Assembly: GCA_013822345.1 (NCBI GenBank)
Contig: PNKH01000024.1
Span: forward strand, 1-64,000
Length of the DNA stretch: 64,000 bases
Reading direction: 5' to 3'
From: Isosphaera sp.
GTDB lineage: Bacteria; Planctomycetota; Planctomycetia; Gemmatales; Gemmataceae
Shown here: positions 60,599-64,000 of the stretch, piece after piece
Layout of the letters: each line of letters opens with the position of its first letter
How positions within the stretch are numbered: the stretch's first letter is position 1
Position numbers and translations under genes: made by a program
The notes under the pieces: generated by a model
Databases searched by the model: none
Seen by the model: the letters and a program-made list of their open reading frames with translations, nothing else
What the model was told of the DNA's origin: nothing

Positions 60599-60752
60599 GC
60601 GGGGTCTCCGTGCGGGACCGAATTGTGCCGCGACCGGCGCGCGGACGCAACCTCAGCGCAGGCCCGTAACGCTGGGGTAACGTTCCGCCGACCCGTGGTT
60701 GAACCCCGGCGGCCGCCGGCCTACGTTGGGGGCGCCATCCCGGAGGCCGACC

Positions 60753-61574
60753 ATGACCCCGCTCACCGCCGTACTCCTCCTCGCCGCCGTGCCCGCCCGC
60801 CTGCCCGACGGCAAGGCCCCCGACGCCGTCACCTTCGCCTTCGGCCACCCGTTCGGGCCGCGCGGTACGCTCACCGTCACCTCCGCCGGGAAGGTCGGCT
60901 ACCGCGAGGTGCTGAACCCGCCGATGGGCGCGGCGGACCGGGTCCACGCCGCGGAGTGGGACATCCCGAAGGCCGAGGCGGCGGCCCTGCTCGCCGGGCT
61001 GGTCGGCGACGGCCTGCTCGACCTCCCGGCCCGCGTCCGCCACACCCCCGACACCAGGTTCACCGTCGCGTCCGGCCGGTGGCGGATGTACCTGCACGCC
61101 GACCCGGTGCCGGAGAAGTTGATGGCGCGCCTCCTGCCGCTCCTTGAGAAGGCGCACCCCGCCCGGTGGAAGCCGAAGCCCGCCCCGGCCGCGGACGAGC
61201 CGGCCGTGACGGCGTTCGAGTGGACGCTCGTCGAGAAGCCGGGCGGGCCGGAGGTGCTGTTCCGCCTCGCCCGGCACGGGACGGCGAGTTACTTCCGCAA
61301 GCGGGCGGCGAACGACCCGGAGGGGGCCGGGAACGACGTGTCCGAGGTGTGGTCGGTCGGCGCGAAGGAGGCGGCGGCCCTGCTCGACGCCCTGGCCGCC
61401 GCCGGGGCGCTCGACCTGGCGGACGGCGACGGCCGGTACCCGAGCCACCACGTCCAGGCGTTCGCCGGGAAGTGGACGCTGGAGTCGCACCCGAAGGAAA
61501 TGCCCGACGCGGTCCTGAAGCTGCTCCGCCCGCTGTTTGAGCACGCCGACCCGGCGCACTGGAAGAAGCCGTGA
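60753..61574 (+). CDS. Secreted hypothetical protein with two similar halves
   Basis: I do not recognise this 273-residue protein. The first residues (PLTAVLLLAAVPARLPDG) look like a signal peptide. Two halves share a pattern: in the first, DAVTFAFGHPFGPRGTLTVT, then WDIPKAEAAALLAGLVGDGL and PLLEKAHPARWKP; in the second, TAFEWTLVEKPGGPEVLFRL, WSVGAKEAAALLDALAAAGA and PLFEHADPAHWKKP. Thus an internal duplication is likely. Function is unknown. The ATG has a GGAGGCCGACC leader. Confidence 0.75.
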   Translation: MTPLTAVLLLAAVPARLPDGKAPDAVTFAFGHPFGPRGTLTVTSAGKVGYREVLNPPMGAADRVHAAEWDIPKAEAAALLAGLVGDGLLDLPARVRHTPDTRFTVASGRWRMYLHADPVPEKLMARLLPLLEKAHPARWKPKPAPAADEPAVTAFEWTLVEKPGGPEVLFRLARHGTASYFRKRAANDPEGAGNDVSEVWSVGAKEAAALLDALAAAGALDLADGDGRYPSHHVQAFAGKWTLESHPKEMPDAVLKLLRPLFEHADPAHWKKP

Positions 61575-61580
61575 CCGGCG

Positions 61581-62882
61581 TCACGGCCCGGCCGGCGGGA
61601 ACCGGACCTCGACCGCGGCGGTCCGCACCACCCCCGACCACACCGGCGGCCGCGCCCGCCCCGCCGGGTCGATCCGGTCCTCGGCCACCTTCACCTTCTC
61701 CCGCATCCCGGTCGGCAGCTCTAGCCGCCCCGACGTGACCAGCACCGACAACCGGCCGGTCCCTTCCACCTCGCACGCCTCCCGCCACCCGGCCGGCAGC
61801 CGGGCCTCGACCGTCAGCGGCGTCACCCACTCCTCGGCCCCCAACTGCCCCAGCGCCTTCTGCTGCTTCTCCAGCGCCACCGCCACCCGGTCCTCGCCCG
61901 GGACATCGAGCTGAAGGTGCAGTTCGGGCAGGGCGGCGAACCGCACCCGCTCGAACTTCGGCCCGGCCCGCAGCGTCACCACCGCCCGGTCGCCCTCCCG
62001 GTACGGCCGCCACTCGAGCGCCGCCTCCACCACCCCGTCGGCCGACGGGATCGCGCGGACATCCGGGGCGTACACCCCGGCGTGCCCGACCCCCAGGGCG
62101 GCCGCCACGTCCCCGGCGTACACCTGTTCCAGGCCGACCTCCCGCCACACCACCGGCCGGCCGGCCGCCCCGGGCCGCTCGTCCCCGTCGCCGGCCGGCG
62201 ACAGGCGGAAGTAGTGGGAGGTGACGGGCCTCGCCGCGGGCCGGGCCGGGAGGTCGGACCTGGTCACGGTGAACCGCACCGGGGCCGACCGGAACCGGTC
62301 GTACGACCAGTCCACCTCGTACTCGCCGGGCCGCAGCGGCTTGCCGGCGACACGGGCCAGGTCCGCCCGGGCCACGTAGTACCCGTCCCCGGGGACGTCC
62401 ACCAGCGACCCGCCGCCGCAGTTCGTCGCGTGGCTGATCCCCTCCAGCACCGACTCCCCGGTCGCCCGGTCGCGGACGTCGAACCCGCACCCGCCGCCGT
62501 GGAACATGGGGTACGGTTCGGAGAAGTCGGGGCGGGAGTGGAGGCCGAGCACCGCCGGCCGGTTGTTCCGCAGCACCAGGTACGCGGGGATCGGCTCCGC
62601 CTCCCTGAACGCCGCCCACGGCATGTGGACGGCCACGTCGTACCGGTTCGCCGGCCGCGGGGCGGCGCCGGGCTTCTCCACCTCCTTCGGCTCGTCGACC
62701 TCCCGCCGCCGCTCGCGCCGGTCCCGGTCGGGGACCGGCCGGGAGTCGAACCGGACCTTCTCCAGGTCGGCGCGGGAGAGCAGACCGTTCGACCCGAACT
62801 CGGGCCGCACGTCCCGCGGGACCGGGGCCGCGATGGCGGCCGGAAGCAGGGCGGCGAACACCAGCGGCGGCAGGCGGGACAT
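61581..62882 (-). CDS. Secreted hypothetical protein
   Basis: I do not recognise this 433-residue protein. It has a signal peptide (LPPLVFAALLPAAIAAPVPR). An Arg/Asp/Glu-rich segment follows (VPDRDRRERRREVDE), then a beta-rich region with YDVAVHMPWAAFREAEPIPA, YLVLRNNRPAVLGLHSRPDF and GGGCGFDVRDRATGESVLEG. A second half contains RVRFAALPELHLQLDVPGED. The two cysteines in GGGCGF and HATNCGGG may pair. It is convergent with the preceding gene and 19 bases downstream of the S46 peptidase. Confidence 0.7.
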   Translation of the reverse strand: MSRLPPLVFAALLPAAIAAPVPRDVRPEFGSNGLLSRADLEKVRFDSRPVPDRDRRERRREVDEPKEVEKPGAAPRPANRYDVAVHMPWAAFREAEPIPAYLVLRNNRPAVLGLHSRPDFSEPYPMFHGGGCGFDVRDRATGESVLEGISHATNCGGGSLVDVPGDGYYVARADLARVAGKPLRPGEYEVDWSYDRFRSAPVRFTVTRSDLPARPAARPVTSHYFRLSPAGDGDERPGAAGRPVVWREVGLEQVYAGDVAAALGVGHAGVYAPDVRAIPSADGVVEAALEWRPYREGDRAVVTLRAGPKFERVRFAALPELHLQLDVPGEDRVAVALEKQQKALGQLGAEEWVTPLTVEARLPAGWREACEVEGTGRLSVLVTSGRLELPTGMREKVKVAEDRIDPAGRARPPVWSGVVRTAAVEVRFPPAGP

Positions 62883-62901
62883 GGGCGGCTCCGGACGCGG
62901 G

Positions 62902-64000
62902 TCACTTCCCCGTCAGTTCTTTGACGAGCGGGGCGGCCGGGTACAACTTCCGCAGCGCCTCCAGGACCGCCCTCGAGTGGACCGCGATGTGCCGGGCCTG
63001 GACGTCCGTGTACACGAAGTTCCGCACCAGGCCGTGCCGGTTCCGGTCGAAGTTCACCCCGACCAGCTCGCCGGCCCGGTTCAGCACCGGACTGCCGCTG
63101 TTCCCGCCGATCGTGTCGGCGGTCGAGACGAAGTTGAACGGGGTGGCGGGGTCGAGCTTGTCCTTGCCGTCGAGCCACCGCTTCGGGAGGTCGAACGGCT
63201 CCCGCCCGCCGAGCGCCGCGTGCTTCTCGAACGCCTGCCCGAAGGTGGTGTGGAACGGCAGCTTCTCGTCCCTCCCGACCTCGTACCCCTTCACCGTCCC
63301 GAACGCCAGCCGGAGGGTGAACGTCGCGTCCGGGGCGACGGACTTCCCGAGCGTCAGGAACCGGGCCTCGGCGATCGCGGCGTACGCCCGCCGCTCCGGT
63401 TCCTCGACCTCCGTCTCATACCGCGTGCGCAACTTCCGCGCCTCCGCGTCCACCGCCTTCGCGAGCAGGATCATCGGGTCCTTGCTCTCGTCGACCGCCT
63501 TCTTCCCGCCGTCCACGAGCCGCTTCCGCTCGGCCGGGTCGGACAGTTTCGTGCGGGACACCAGGCCCTCGGCTCGCTGTGCGGGGTTCGCGCCGCCGAA
63601 CACGTCCCGCCCGAGGACGACGTCCATGACCGGGTGCTCGCCACCCAAGTTCTCCGCGAGGAACGTGAGCGAGGCCGTCAGCTTCGCCTTCTCGAGTTCC
63701 GGGTAGATCGGGGCCGGGCTGAACAGCGAGAACTTGAGCGAGTCGAGGTTCGAGTCGCGGTACTCGCGGAGCCGGTCGGCCGACGGCTTCGGCAGCTCGT
63801 CGGCCAGCCGCACGATGTGCCGGGCGGTCGAGAAGAGCGGCGAGAAGAACGCGTGGCCGGCCTCGAGCAAAGCGTGTTCCTTCTCGAACGCGGCGTACTT
63901 CTTCTGGATCGCGGCGACTTCCTCGATCGCCCCGAACAGCGCCCACCCGGCTTTCTGCCTCGGGTTCTTGTCCGTGAAGTGCGGGCGGGTTTCGAACGGC
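62902..64000 (-). CDS. S46 family serine peptidase (partial, 5' end outside window)
   Basis: The 366 or so residues in view form the C-terminal part of an S46 (dipeptidyl-peptidase 7/11-like) enzyme. The chymotrypsin-type catalytic serine is in GGNSGSPVLNRAGELVGVNF; FNFVSTADTIGGNSGS is the family signature. A helical lid region is seen at the start (FSPAPIYPELEKAKLTASLT). S46 enzymes release dipeptides in the periplasm. The protein continues past the right edge: the frame stays open to position 64000. A closing IAVHSRAVLEALRKLYPAAP is typical. Confidence 0.9.
   Translation of the reverse strand, partial: PFETRPHFTDKNPRQKAGWALFGAIEEVAAIQKKYAAFEKEHALLEAGHAFFSPLFSTARHIVRLADELPKPSADRLREYRDSNLDSLKFSLFSPAPIYPELEKAKLTASLTFLAENLGGEHPVMDVVLGRDVFGGANPAQRAEGLVSRTKLSDPAERKRLVDGGKKAVDESKDPMILLAKAVDAEARKLRTRYETEVEEPERRAYAAIAEARFLTLGKSVAPDATFTLRLAFGTVKGYEVGRDEKLPFHTTFGQAFEKHAALGGREPFDLPKRWLDGKDKLDPATPFNFVSTADTIGGNSGSPVLNRAGELVGVNFDRNRHGLVRNFVYTDVQARHIAVHSRAVLEALRKLYPAAPLVKELTGK

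Overview
The window looks like chromosomal DNA of a very GC-rich planctomycete, most likely a Gemmataceae relative (Gemmata or Urbifossiella type). This rests on family content: a DUF1549/DUF1553 plus DUF1501 plus EF-hand cluster, TIGR03067, a DUF1559-type lipoprotein, Uma2 proteins, a PEP-CTERM protein, a DUF6677-like membrane protein, an S46 peptidase, and many long palindromes between genes. About 60 genes are called. All assignments come from reading translations; no database search was run.

Layout. 1-8.6 kb: a DUF4139 protein, a TerB-like protein, and the EF-hand/DUF1501/DUF1549 surface cluster. 8.7-16.7 kb: a TPR-gluzincin peptidase, an alpha/beta hydrolase, a methyltransferase, a sugar-phosphate-isomerase-like protein, an FmdB-like protein without cysteines, MsrB, and a small ORF with an in-frame TGA. 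16.8-22.1 kb: an aldehyde dehydrogenase and aconitase. 22.1-24.8 kb: a molybdate-type ABC transporter whose ATPase gene is separated from the other two by stacked palindromes. 24.8-31.4 kb: PEP-CTERM protein, KBL-type aminotransferase, LarA-like racemase, M28 peptidase, and a small unrecognised ORF. 31.9-35.1 kb: ECF sigma factor, fatty acid desaturase, FKBP isomerase, DUF4058-like protein. 35.1-37.1 kb: an overlapping three-gene unit (PAS-AAA-Fis regulator without GAFTGA, pseudo-receiver, 2[4Fe-4S] ferredoxin). 37.2-39 kb: small membrane proteins. 39.1-41.3 kb: a restriction-modification island of lower GC with an SfiI-type endonuclease and a beta-class N4-cytosine methyltransferase. 41.3-50.9 kb: MoxR ATPase, 2-hydroxyacid dehydrogenase, candidate small RNA, MMPL exporter, Uma2, FtsX permease, di-heme cytochrome. 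51.3-52.3 kb: a second foreign-looking patch with a WRWC-repeat protein and the 3' end of an IS110-type transposase. 52.4-57.2 kb: secreted hypothetical proteins, a nucleoside hydrolase with an altered calcium motif, and a CAP protein. 57.2-59.9 kb: a toxin-antitoxin pair between trpD and a decayed second copy of the trpD 3' end, then lexA with a palindromic candidate operator. 59.9-64 kb: Uma2, two secreted hypothetical proteins, and an S46 peptidase cut by the window edge.

Most genes stand alone or in pairs. The tight units, with overlaps of about 4 bases, are DUF1501/EF-hand, modA/modB, the regulator/receiver/ferredoxin trio, DUF6677/small membrane protein, and antitoxin/toxin. The most interesting items are the SfiI-type island, the regulator-ferredoxin operon, the toxin-antitoxin insertion in trpD, the in-frame TGA ORF, and a 29-base unit that pairs in both inside-out and outside-in palindromes.
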